Below are positions 34,276 through 42,540 of a stretch of 64,000 nucleotides of DNA, piece after piece. Positions within the stretch are counted from its first letter, which is position 1. Every line of letters starts with the position of its first letter. The stretch spans positions 124,001 through 188,000 of the forward strand of contig NZ_BMHE01000009.1 in assembly GCF_014640555.1 (NCBI RefSeq), read 5' to 3'. Under the pieces are notes generated by a model. It searched no databases. It was given only the letters and a program-made list of their open reading frames with translations, and was not told the origin of the DNA. The DNA is from Paenibacillus marchantiophytorum. Lineage in GTDB: Bacteria > Bacillota > Bacilli > Paenibacillales > NBRC-103111. A program made the translations under genes and the position numbers.

Positions 34276-35356
34276 AAAAGGTAAAATATCGCCTCTGCAG
34301 CTAGCTATTCTGATGCATCCTACAATTTTGGCTACGGCAGCCCTTTCGGTTCCGTCGATTACCATTCGCACAGCGGGCATCGATATGTGGATGACGCCCC
34401 TCATTGCGTCACTTGTAGGATTCTGGATGGTCTACGTTGTTGTCCGACTGAACAAGGCATATCCCAGTCTTACTTTTATTGAATATTCCCAAACGCTTCT
34501 AGGCCCCTATGCCGGAAAAGCTATTGGGATTCTTTTCTTAGGGGCACTCCTATTTACAAATGGGCTTGTGCTCCGCGAATACGGCGAATTCATTAGTGGC
34601 AGCTTCCTGCAAGAAACGCCGATGCTGATTGTTATTATTTGCATGGTGAGCGTCTGTGCCTACGCTATTCACGCGGGACTCGAGGTTCTCAGCCGCACAG
34701 CGCAGATTTTGATCCCTGTGGCTGTGTTGATTATTTTCGTTATGGTTATTTTGATGATTCCCGATTTCGAACTTAAACAAATGTTTCCGATTTTCGGAAA
34801 TGGACTGATTCCGCCTTTGCTGGGTTCAATCGTCCCCTCTTCCTGGTTTTCTCAATTTTTCGTTCTTGCCTATCTCCTTCCCTATGTGAGTCATGGAGAG
34901 AAGATATTGAAATGGGGATTTATCAGCGTTGCCTCTGTGCTGCTAACTCTTTTAGCAATCAATCTTTCCATTTTGTTCTTATTCGGGACACTAACCGAAG
35001 GATTGAATTATGCTTTTCTGGCTGCGGTTCGTTACATTTCCATTGCGGATTTCCTGGAACATGTAGAATCACTCCTTATGGCTATCTGGCTTATTGGCAT
35101 ATTCATTAAAGTAGCCATTATCTACTATGCAACCGTTTTGGGGATTGCCCAATTGCTCAAGCTTGCCGATTATCGTCCGCTGATTATCCCTTGCGGAATT
35201 CTCACTATTCTATTCAGTATCTGGGTATCACCTAATTTCCAGCAGCTGAAACACTATCTTGGAACCAGCTTGCCTTTCTTCTCACTCCTTTTGCAAGTCG
35301 TCGTTCCTAGCATGCTGTTCCTTCTAGTTACAGTTAAAGGGGCTTTCAAACGATGA
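34268..35356 (+). CDS. spore germination protein, GerB-family subunit (first copy)
   Basis: 362 residues, about ten membrane segments, of the amino acid/polyamine/organocation transporter fold. B subunits bind the germinant in the inner spore membrane. It starts KISPLQLAILMHPTILATAA as usual. ATG at 34268 is favoured (AAAGGG 10 bases upstream, overlapping the A stop by 8 bases); ATG at 34259 abuts the site. Confidence 0.92.
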   Translation: MIEKGKISPLQLAILMHPTILATAALSVPSITIRTAGIDMWMTPLIASLVGFWMVYVVVRLNKAYPSLTFIEYSQTLLGPYAGKAIGILFLGALLFTNGLVLREYGEFISGSFLQETPMLIVIICMVSVCAYAIHAGLEVLSRTAQILIPVAVLIIFVMVILMIPDFELKQMFPIFGNGLIPPLLGSIVPSSWFSQFFVLAYLLPYVSHGEKILKWGFISVASVLLTLLAINLSILFLFGTLTEGLNYAFLAAVRYISIADFLEHVESLLMAIWLIGIFIKVAIIYYATVLGIAQLLKLADYRPLIIPCGILTILFSIWVSPNFQQLKHYLGTSLPFFSLLLQVVVPSMLFLLVTVKGAFKR

Positions 35357-36549
35357 TCATCTGGAGCTTTGGACATACGATGCGGTTAAGCTGGGGATTG
35401 GGACTCTTGGCACTTCTGCTCACGGGATGCTGGGATCGGAGCGAGGTCAATGATTTAGCATTAATTACGGGGGCTGCCATTGATAAGCATGACAACAAAA
35501 CGATTGAACTGACCGTACAGATCTTCGTGCCGCGGGGTTCAAGCAATATTTCGATGGATAACGGATTAAAAGGCAGCGGCGGCAGTAGTCAGTCATCGTA
35601 TGTCAAATCAGCCGTTGGCGTAAATCTTGCTGACGCCCTCTCCCACTTGCAAGAAAAGCTGCCTAGAAAACTCTTCTGGGGACATGCCGAGGTTATTATT
35701 TTCGGAGAAGCCATTGCACGAAGCGGTATTCGCGACGATCTCGATTACTTCATGCGAGCCCCTCAGCCAAGGGAACGAGCTTACATGTATGTCAGCAAGG
35801 GGGAAGCGCGTAACATTCTCGAACTGAATACCAAGCTTGAACGCAATACAGCGGAGTCTTTGCGTGAAATCTCAAAAAGCAAACTCACGCTAAGCGTAAC
35901 CTTGGCAGATCTGGCTCAAATGCTCGGGAGTGGTTCCCATGCGGCTGCTTTGCCCTATATGGAGTTAACAGCCCCCTTATCATTGAATAATCCGGATAAA
36001 AGCGAGAGCTTCATTAATGCTACAGCTATTTTTAAAAATGACAAAATGATCGGTAAAATTGACGATAGCACGACAAGGGGCGCCTTGTGGCTGCGAAATG
36101 AGATCAAACAAGCTGTGGTCACCGTTGTGCCCGAGGGCACTGAAGGAACCGTTTCGGCAAACTTAATCAAAAGCAAGACAACCCTTGAACCTATCATCGA
36201 AAATGGGAAATGGCGGATGAATGTTTGGATTCATACCGAAGACGACGCGCTTCAGAATACGACAAAGCTCAATTTAGTAGAAGATCCGAACGCTGTAAAA
36301 ACGGTGGAGAAAGCCTTGAACGATGACATTGAGAACCGTGTTCGATCCGCTTTGGATAAAGTGCAGCATGATTTACAAGCAGATATTTTCGGTTTTGCCG
36401 GAGAATTCCATCGCGCATATCCCAAGGAGTGGAAAAAAAATCAACAACGCTGGGACGAATTATTTCCCACCGTCGAGGTTGCGATCCACTCCGATGCCAA
36501 AATGCTTCGCCCCGGCCTCTCTAGTATTAGAGCGACTCAACCTGAATAA
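35353..36549 (+). CDS. spore germination lipoprotein, GerC-family subunit
   Basis: 398 residues. A signal peptide ends in the lipobox LLTGC, followed by the family hallmark WDRSEVNDLALITGAAIDK; the C-terminal domain (about 205-390) is the Ger(x)C domain. The protein is anchored on the outer face of the inner spore membrane. It overlaps the B gene by 4 bases (ATGA); an internal ATG at 35380 would give a more typical short signal peptide. Confidence 0.93.
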   Translation: MIIWSFGHTMRLSWGLGLLALLLTGCWDRSEVNDLALITGAAIDKHDNKTIELTVQIFVPRGSSNISMDNGLKGSGGSSQSSYVKSAVGVNLADALSHLQEKLPRKLFWGHAEVIIFGEAIARSGIRDDLDYFMRAPQPRERAYMYVSKGEARNILELNTKLERNTAESLREISKSKLTLSVTLADLAQMLGSGSHAAALPYMELTAPLSLNNPDKSESFINATAIFKNDKMIGKIDDSTTRGALWLRNEIKQAVVTVVPEGTEGTVSANLIKSKTTLEPIIENGKWRMNVWIHTEDDALQNTTKLNLVEDPNAVKTVEKALNDDIENRVRSALDKVQHDLQADIFGFAGEFHRAYPKEWKKNQQRWDELFPTVEVAIHSDAKMLRPGLSSIRATQPE

Positions 36550-36561
36550 GGAGACTGCGAA

Positions 36562-36789
36562 ATGACAAGTAAAGGTATCCCCTTATTCATGGCAGGGTGT
36601 TTGGTCCTCACCCTATATCAGTGGTTCCGGCTAAAAGGCACTCCGAGAAATGAAAAAATCACGTACATCGCTATCCTAGCTTTATGTTGGATTCTTGCCA
36701 TTTCCTTGGTCGTAAACCCCACCTTGCCCGGCCCTTCCCAGATGGTGGATTCGCTCTTCCGTCCGATCGGCAAACTCATCGATAAATAA
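36562..36789 (+). CDS. small two-helix membrane protein of the ger operon (D-subunit type)
   Basis: 75 residues with two membrane segments (about 4-20 and 33-50) and a short tail (SLFRPIGKLIDK). Small D proteins of this kind sit in ger operons of Bacillus and modulate the germination rate. AAGGAG precedes the ATG, 12 bases after the C gene and 12 bases before the second B gene. Confidence 0.75.
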   Translation: MTSKGIPLFMAGCLVLTLYQWFRLKGTPRNEKITYIAILALCWILAISLVVNPTLPGPSQMVDSLFRPIGKLIDK

Positions 36790-36801
36790 AGGAGCCCCTC
36801 T

Positions 36802-37896
36802 ATGGACATGAGGATTAACGGGAAACAACTCTTCTGGCTGATGGTTACGATGCAACTCGGCATGACCATCCTGCTAACAATTAATCCAAGCATTCAAGTA
36901 TCCAAACAGGATGCTTGGATCTCAACGGGCTGCGCGGCTGTCGTAGGCGTATGCGTGGCTTTTATTTGCTCTCGGATGAGCTTGATTTATCCTCGGCAAA
37001 CGTTCACAGGATATGCCAAGATCTTGTTTGGCCGTGCGCTGGGAAACGTGATCATCTTTATTTATTTCATTTTCTGGTATTCTGTCCTTGCCATCATTCT
37101 ACGGCAGTACGCAGAGTTCATTCTAGCGACCATACTGCCTAGAACACCTGTCATCATCCCAATGATTGGCATGCTGTTAGTTGCTGTTTATGTGACCTAC
37201 TCGGGCATTGAGGCCATCGCTAGGAGCAGCGAACTAATGGGTCCGCTTGCTTTGCTAGGTATAACCATCCCGCTCCTGCTTTCCATCAAGAATATCCAAA
37301 TTGCTAATATTCTTCCGATTTACGCGGATAGCAGCCCTATGATCATTCTGAAAGGCGCCTTGCCCTCTTCCACATTTCTAGGTGACTGCATCATGTTGCT
37401 CATGCTCTTTGGTTTTGTTGCCGTACCTAGATCCGCTGTTAAGCCGGCATTACTTGGGGTAGGTACCGCGGGTTTCTTGACCTGTGTTTCTACTTTTTTA
37501 ATTATTTCCGTCTTTGGTAATGAATCGGCTGCTCTCCATACCTATCCTTATTTTAATTTAGTTCGATATATCTCTTACTTTGACTTCTTTCAGAACTTGG
37601 ATTCCATCGTGATCGCCATGTGGATTGTCGGTGTTTTCGTTAAAGTATCCCTTTATTTCTTCGTATGCACCTACGGAACAGCGCAATGGATTGGCATTCA
37701 GAAATGGCGCAAAATGATGTGGTTCGTTGCGCCAGCTGTCCTGCTGCTAGCACTTGTTCCTCGTGATTTTATCGACAGTTCCATTTTCTTCCCGCAAAAG
37801 ATCGCGAATCCGTTCTTCTTTCCCCTTCATATGCTTGCCTTGCCCCTCCTGATGTGGGGGGTGGCCAAGTACCGAAATCGCAAAGGATCATCTTGA
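36802..37896 (+). CDS. spore germination protein, GerB-family subunit (second copy)
   Basis: 364 residues with about ten membrane segments. The beginning KQLFWLMVTMQLGMTILLT and the middle LVRYISYFDFFQNLDSIVIA mark the family. It is clearly diverged from the first B protein in the same operon, so it may give the receptor a second ligand specificity. It ends in a small hairpin that includes its stop. Confidence 0.9.
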   Translation: MDMRINGKQLFWLMVTMQLGMTILLTINPSIQVSKQDAWISTGCAAVVGVCVAFICSRMSLIYPRQTFTGYAKILFGRALGNVIIFIYFIFWYSVLAIILRQYAEFILATILPRTPVIIPMIGMLLVAVYVTYSGIEAIARSSELMGPLALLGITIPLLLSIKNIQIANILPIYADSSPMIILKGALPSSTFLGDCIMLLMLFGFVAVPRSAVKPALLGVGTAGFLTCVSTFLIISVFGNESAALHTYPYFNLVRYISYFDFFQNLDSIVIAMWIVGVFVKVSLYFFVCTYGTAQWIGIQKWRKMMWFVAPAVLLLALVPRDFIDSSIFFPQKIANPFFFPLHMLALPLLMWGVAKYRNRKGSS

Positions 37897-37903
37897 TCCT
37901 TCT
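37883..37903 (+). terminator. possible weak terminator of the ger operon
   Basis: Perfect 8-bp stem AAGGATCA / TGATCCTT with a TCT loop, containing the stop codon; only a short T-rich tail follows. Confidence 0.4.
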
Positions 37904-37917
37904 GCTATGGCTATGAA

Positions 37918-38676
37918 CTAGACATGCCCGTAGGCATCGCGATCAACATATAACGTACAATTAGGATGATGACGGAGTATGGTGGATGGACAGTTGGGAG
38001 AAACCGGTTCATTCAATGTCCGCTTCACAGCTTGATGCTTGCTTTTGCTGGGCGCCATACAAAACAGAAATTCGCCTGCCAGCAATGCGGGAATCGTTAA
38101 GGTTATGGCATGTGTAGGAACGTCATCAAAGGATGGAAAGCAGCCGTCATTGACCTGCTGCTGCCGGCTGGCATCATCTAATTGAACTTGTTTCACAAGT
38201 TCAGGGTCCTTAAAGTCAGCAACCCGTGGATCATTAAAAGCAAGATGTCCATTCTCACCGATTCCGAGGCACACGATATCAATCGGCGCTTCCTGCAATA
38301 ACTGCGTGTAACGAAGACACTCGATATCGCTTGCGTTAGCGTTGTCTATCCAATTCACAATCTGCGGATTGACTTGGCTGACAAGATGCTTGTGTAAGAA
38401 GTGACGAAACATATACGCAGCATCCTGGGGCAATCCCAGATATTCTTCCATATGAAACGCGGTTATCCTCGACCACTCTATTTCCTGATCCTCTGTCAAA
38501 TAGCTTAAAAGTTCTTTCTGCGATGGCGCTGCTGCAAAAATCATCCGAATCGTCGGCTTAACAAGCAGCAGTTCTTTGATCTTGGCAGCTACATCAGCGC
38601 CAGCATCCGCTCCCATCGTCCTGCGATCCGAATAAATATGGATATTCAAAGCATCAACACTGGTTTTCATGATCAT
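37918..38676 (-). CDS. nagB: glucosamine-6-phosphate deaminase-like protein
   Basis: 252 residues of the NagB/6-phosphogluconolactonase family. AFHMEEYLGL corresponds to the substrate-binding acidic motif and GIGENGHLAFNDP to the active-site loop with the ring-opening histidine. The family's usual aspartate before the glycine-histidine is asparagine, as in Bacillus enzymes, and FNEP is FNDP. It would convert glucosamine-6-phosphate to fructose-6-phosphate and ammonia. No nagA or PTS gene is next to it. GAGGTG precedes the ATG at proper distance. Confidence 0.85.
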   Translation of the reverse strand: MIMKTSVDALNIHIYSDRRTMGADAGADVAAKIKELLLVKPTIRMIFAAAPSQKELLSYLTEDQEIEWSRITAFHMEEYLGLPQDAAYMFRHFLHKHLVSQVNPQIVNWIDNANASDIECLRYTQLLQEAPIDIVCLGIGENGHLAFNDPRVADFKDPELVKQVQLDDASRQQQVNDGCFPSFDDVPTHAITLTIPALLAGEFLFCMAPSKSKHQAVKRTLNEPVSPNCPSTILRHHPNCTLYVDRDAYGHV

Positions 38677-38787
38677 TTTTATTCACCTCGTTCAAATCCT
38701 CTTCAACATATTGATGATTTCACCAATTATACCAGATTTATGTACATTGCGTATCTTTTGGTTGCATGTTTTGTATTTATGAAGAAA

Positions 38788-38838
38788 AAAAAGACAATCC
38801 CTTAGACCTTGTCTGGCCTTCTGGGACTGTCTTTTGTT
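38788..38838 (-). terminator. terminator of the tdh-kbl operon
   Basis: Minus strand AAAGACAGTCCC ... GGGATTGTCTTTT, a long stem with two mismatches, followed by a long T run. It lies 20 bases after the kbl stop. Confidence 0.75.
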
Positions 38839-38856
38839 TTTGTCGCTTTTCTTGTG

Positions 38857-40035
38857 TTAAGAAATCAATCCAAACTCCCGCCCCACCTGCTGCAAGGCAT
38901 TAAGCGCAAAGGCAAGATCTTCCTTCGTATGCTGCGCTGTCACGATGAGCCTCACACGGCCTTTGTCCATAGCAACCGTCGGATACACAATTCCCTGGGC
39001 GAAGATGCCTGCTTCCAGCAGTCGATCCGAAAAGCGCATCGTACGGGCTGGATCACCGACAATAATCGGAATAATCGGCGTTTCACTCGCTCCCGTATCG
39101 AAGCCTAGCTGTTTCAACTGCGTTCGAAAATCATTGGCATTGTCCCACAGCCGGGTAACTAAATCCGCGCTCCCCTGCAGCACTCGAATCGCGGCTAAAC
39201 AAGTCGCCGCAACAGCCGGAGGCTGCGATGTACTGAATAGAAACGGCCGCGCCGTATGAATCAGATGCTCCTTCAGCAGTTGGGCGCCAGCTACATAGCC
39301 GCCGACAGCACCGATTGCTTTGGATAACGTACCAATTTGAATGTGTACGCGCCCGTGGAGACCGAAATGATCGGTCGAACCCTTGCCATTTTTGCCGAGA
39401 ACTCCACTGGCATGCGCATCATCGACATAGACAATTGCGTCATAAGTTTCCGCCAGTTGAACAATTGCTGGAAGCGGAGCGATGTCACCGTCCATACTAA
39501 ATACACCGTCAGTAACGACAACACGTTTGCGGTGGTGCTGCGTTTCTTTCAAGACTGCTTCCAGCTGATCCATGTCCTTATGAGCATAAATTTTGCGGCT
39601 CGCCTTGGTCAGCCGGATACCGTCAATGATGCTCGCATGATTCAGTTCATCGCTGATGACCACATCATCAGGTCCGAGAATCGAAGATAGAGCCCCCTGA
39701 TTCGTCGTGAAGCCAGACTGGAATACAAGCGCTGCTTCTGTTCCTTTGAATGTGGCCAGTTCGATTTCGAGTTCCTCATGAATATCGAGCGTACCGGTAA
39801 TTGTCCGTACAGAGCCGCTGCCTACGCCATATTTGTCAATAGCCTGACTAGCAGCTTCCTTCAGCTTAGGATGATGAGTAAGTCCCAGATAGTTATTGGA
39901 TGACATCTGCAGAATTCGTCTTCCATTCAGCGTCATCCAAGTATCTGAGCCGCTCTCCCAGACTTTGATCTTGCGGTATCGTCCATCCCTTTTCCAACCA
40001 TCAATATCCGAAGCTAAATCGTCCAAATAACCCAT
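38857..40035 (-). CDS. kbl: glycine C-acetyltransferase (2-amino-3-ketobutyrate CoA ligase)
   Basis: 392 residues, a PLP enzyme of the alpha-oxoamine synthase family. SSNNYLGLTHHPKL, the VDDAHASGVLG aspartate that contacts PLP, and the Schiff-base lysine in GTLSKAIGAVGG are present. It splits 2-amino-3-oxobutyrate with CoA into glycine and acetyl-CoA, the second step after threonine dehydrogenase encoded just upstream (gap 27 bases). Start is ATG at 40035 with TGGAGGAG 6 bases upstream. Confidence 0.93.
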   Translation of the reverse strand: MGYLDDLASDIDGWKRDGRYRKIKVWESGSDTWMTLNGRRILQMSSNNYLGLTHHPKLKEAASQAIDKYGVGSGSVRTITGTLDIHEELEIELATFKGTEAALVFQSGFTTNQGALSSILGPDDVVISDELNHASIIDGIRLTKASRKIYAHKDMDQLEAVLKETQHHRKRVVVTDGVFSMDGDIAPLPAIVQLAETYDAIVYVDDAHASGVLGKNGKGSTDHFGLHGRVHIQIGTLSKAIGAVGGYVAGAQLLKEHLIHTARPFLFSTSQPPAVAATCLAAIRVLQGSADLVTRLWDNANDFRTQLKQLGFDTGASETPIIPIIVGDPARTMRFSDRLLEAGIFAQGIVYPTVAMDKGRVRLIVTAQHTKEDLAFALNALQQVGREFGLIS

Positions 40036-40062
40036 AAGTTTCTCCTCCAATCGCTTAACCGA

Positions 40063-41103
40063 TTAATGATTAAATACTATTTTCCCACATTGCCCTTCGG
40101 CCATTAAACGAAATGCTTCCTCATAGTGATCAAGTGTAAATCGATGGGTAATCACAGAGGCAAGGTCGATGCGCTTTTGATTCAGCAAGCCTTTCATTTG
40201 ATACCAGGAATCATACATTTTGCGACCGGTGATTCCCTCAACCCGCAATCCTTTGAAGATAATATGATTCGTCACATCCAAGCTTACCTCACGGGTCGGA
40301 ATGCCCAGCAAGGAAACACGCCCTGCTTTGGCTGCAGCCTGAAAACCCTCTGCAATCGCTTGCGGACTGCCGGACATCTCGAGGACAACTTCCACGCCTT
40401 CCCCATCCGTCAAAGCGAGCAGCGCTTCTGATGTTCGCGTTTCCAGAGCATGAATGCCGTGGTCCGCTCCCATATCCATCGCCATCTGCAGCCGATTGGC
40501 ATTGATATCGACCGCATAGATCGTCCCTGCTCCGCAGGCTCTGGCCACTTTAATCGCGAGGAGTCCAATCGGCCCTACGCCAATGATAGCGACCGATTTC
40601 CCCACGATATCGCCAGACAGCACGGTTTGCACTGCATTGCCCAGCGGATCTTGCAAGCAAGCGATTTCAAAAGGCAAAGTGGCATCGTTGTGAATAATGT
40701 TGCTGGCTTTCACCACCGCATATTCAGCAAAACAGCCTGGTGCCGTTATGCCAAAACTTTTGGTATTCGGGCAGACATGAGCGTTACCGGTTCGACAAGC
40801 TTTGCAAATGCCGCATACGATGTGACCTTCAGCCGATACGTGATCACCTATTTTAACGCCGGTTGCCCTCGCGCCCGTTTCCACTACAATGCCTGCAAAT
40901 TCGTGTCCAAACACATTAGGTGTAAGCACCGTTTGATCTGCCCATGCATCCCACTTGTAAATATGCACGTCCGTTCCGCAGATAGATGTGGCTTTGATCT
41001 TAACCAACACCTCATCCTCTCCGCAGATCGGAACAGGAACTTCTTTCAGAACAGCACCAGGCCCTCTCTGCTCTTTCACTAATCCAACCATCGTTCCACC
41101 CAT
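40063..41103 (-). CDS. tdh: L-threonine 3-dehydrogenase
   Basis: 346 residues, zinc-dependent medium-chain dehydrogenase. The catalytic zinc site ATSICGTDVHIYKWD and GHEFAG, the structural zinc cysteines CGICKACRTGNAHVC and the NAD-binding IGVGPIGLLAIKVA are all intact. It oxidises threonine to 2-amino-3-oxobutyrate, feeding kbl. Start is ATG at 41103 with a run of G (GGGGGG) 7 bases upstream; earlier in-frame codons lie beyond that site. Divergent from the XRE-cupin regulator, with a palindromic operator candidate between. Confidence 0.93.
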   Translation of the reverse strand: MGGTMVGLVKEQRGPGAVLKEVPVPICGEDEVLVKIKATSICGTDVHIYKWDAWADQTVLTPNVFGHEFAGIVVETGARATGVKIGDHVSAEGHIVCGICKACRTGNAHVCPNTKSFGITAPGCFAEYAVVKASNIIHNDATLPFEIACLQDPLGNAVQTVLSGDIVGKSVAIIGVGPIGLLAIKVARACGAGTIYAVDINANRLQMAMDMGADHGIHALETRTSEALLALTDGEGVEVVLEMSGSPQAIAEGFQAAAKAGRVSLLGIPTREVSLDVTNHIIFKGLRVEGITGRKMYDSWYQMKGLLNQKRIDLASVITHRFTLDHYEEAFRLMAEGQCGKIVFNH

Positions 41104-41127
41104 GCCGTCCCCCCCTATCTCGTTTGT

Positions 41128-41189
41128 TATAACATACATTTGTGCGTTTTAATCCTTATGTATACGATATTACACGAATGTATGTTATA
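41128..41189. promoter_or_regulatory. 13-bp inverted repeat operator between tdh and the XRE-cupin gene
   Basis: TATAACATACATT at 41128-41140 and its exact reverse complement AATGTATGTTATA at 41177-41189, 36 bases apart. Each arm contains a TATAAC- or TATATT-like -10 hexamer facing outward, so a bound protein would cover the likely start regions of both divergent genes. Confidence 0.65.
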
Positions 41190-41251
41190 TTGTAAATAGG
41201 CACTTTTCAAAAACCAGGAAATAATTTTCCCATGATCTAGGAGGATGTACA

Positions 41252-41812
41252 ATGAACGAGCCCATACATAAAATGGTTGGTAGAAAGCTTTTGAACATAC
41301 GCAAAACACGGGGATTAAGCCTGGATCAGGTGGCGGAATTGACCGGAGTGAGCAAGGCGATGCTGGGTCAAATCGAACGAGGGGATTCCAATCCTACGAT
41401 ATCCGTACTTTGGAAAATTGTCAGTGGACTGCAAATTTCCTTTACGAGCCTTATCGAAGATGATGAACCGAAAATTACGGTGGTTCGAGCTGCGGAGCTC
41501 TCACCCTTCGAAGAGGAAGACGGCGCGTACCGCGCGTATCCTTTGTTCCCTTTTCATCCGCAAAAAAGCTTTGAGGTATACACGGTCGAAATGGAAGCAG
41601 GCTGCTCGCATGCATCCGAACCTCATAACGACGGCGTTGAGGAGTACATCCTCATGGTAGCAGGGAAGCTGGAGCTGACCATTGCGCAAGAAAGCTACCT
41701 GCTTGGCATCGGAGATGCGATTCATTTCTCAGCGGATCGGCCTCATACCTATCGAAATGTATCTGATACCAAAGCCATTTACAAAACTTTGATTTATTAT
41801 CCCTCTTCATAA
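41252..41812 (+). CDS. XRE-type helix-turn-helix regulator with cupin domain
   Basis: 186 residues. N-terminal helix-turn-helix (SLDQVAELTGVSKAMLGQIE, about residues 24-43) and a C-terminal cupin barrel (about 110-180, with PHNDGVEEYILMVAG and the late GDAIHFSADRPHTYRN). Such proteins usually sense a small ligand in the cupin and control neighbouring catabolic or transport genes. Divergent from tdh-kbl, which makes threonine or glycine catabolism the likeliest target. TAGGAGG precedes the ATG. Confidence 0.9.
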   Translation: MNEPIHKMVGRKLLNIRKTRGLSLDQVAELTGVSKAMLGQIERGDSNPTISVLWKIVSGLQISFTSLIEDDEPKITVVRAAELSPFEEEDGAYRAYPLFPFHPQKSFEVYTVEMEAGCSHASEPHNDGVEEYILMVAGKLELTIAQESYLLGIGDAIHFSADRPHTYRNVSDTKAIYKTLIYYPSS

Positions 41813-41821
41813 CCCCCTCAC

Positions 41822-41852
41822 ATATTCCCTTTTTTATAGGGGAATATTATTT
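41822..41852 (+). terminator. possible terminator of the XRE-cupin gene
   Basis: Stem ATATTCCC (41822-41829) / GGGAATAT (41840-41847) followed by TATTTG; weak T tail. Confidence 0.4.
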
Positions 41853-41889
41853 GTGTTAGCACCTATTTCACAGAAAAGGCGGTTGATCC

Positions 41890-42531
41890 ATGAAGGGTAC
41901 GATCAAGATGATTGTTCTCAATATTGTTCTCCTGATCATTCTTATCGGAGGGGCAGGGTTAGGCTATTACTTTTACAATCGGTCGATTAACTATTTAAGC
42001 ACGAATAATGCTCAGGTAAGTGGTGAGCAGATTGTCGTCAGCTCTTCGGCTGCCGGCAAACTGACGAGTTGGTCAGGAGATGTGAGCAAGAAGGCTTCGT
42101 CCGGAGATCGACTAGGAAGTGTATTAACTTCGACTGGTTCTGTTGATATCACAGCGCCTAAGGGGGGAACGATCGTTCAACAAAGCGCCGTTGTCGATGC
42201 GATGGTATCACCCGGTTTACCGCTAGCGTACATCTACGATTTGGACCGGCTATGGGTGACCGCAAATGTGAAAGAAACGGATTTAAATGACGTAAAGGTT
42301 GGACAAGCCGTAGACGTGTATGTGGACGCCTTTCCAGGAACTACCTTGGGGGGCAGAGTGGAGCGGCTGGGATTAACGACAGCGGGGACCTTCTCGCTGA
42401 TGCCCTCGTCCAATGCAAATGGCAACTATACGAAAGTGACACAGGTTATTCCTGTTACCATTTCGTTAGAGGGCAATCGGGGATTGGGGATTATTCCAGG
42501 CATGAGTGTTACGGCACGTATCCATAAGTAA
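41890..42531 (+). CDS. HlyD/EmrA-type membrane fusion protein
   Basis: 213 residues: one N-terminal membrane anchor (MIVLNIVLLIILIGGAGLGY) and an extracytoplasmic part with a split biotinyl-lipoyl-like domain (NYLSTNNAQVSGEQIVVSSS at one half and DITAPKGGTIVQQSAVV at the other) plus a beta-barrel (WVTANVKETDLNDVKVGQ). It lacks the long coiled-coil of Gram-negative EmrA, as expected for a monoderm. The EmrB-type transporter starts 9 bases after its stop, so they form a pair. Confidence 0.85.
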   Translation: MKGTIKMIVLNIVLLIILIGGAGLGYYFYNRSINYLSTNNAQVSGEQIVVSSSAAGKLTSWSGDVSKKASSGDRLGSVLTSTGSVDITAPKGGTIVQQSAVVDAMVSPGLPLAYIYDLDRLWVTANVKETDLNDVKVGQAVDVYVDAFPGTTLGGRVERLGLTTAGTFSLMPSSNANGNYTKVTQVIPVTISLEGNRGLGIIPGMSVTARIHK

Positions 42532-42540
42532 GGGAGCACC

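Noticed and set aside
37883..37903. Strong terminator after the ger operon
   Set aside because: Stem is perfect but the T tail is short; kept only as a weak candidate.
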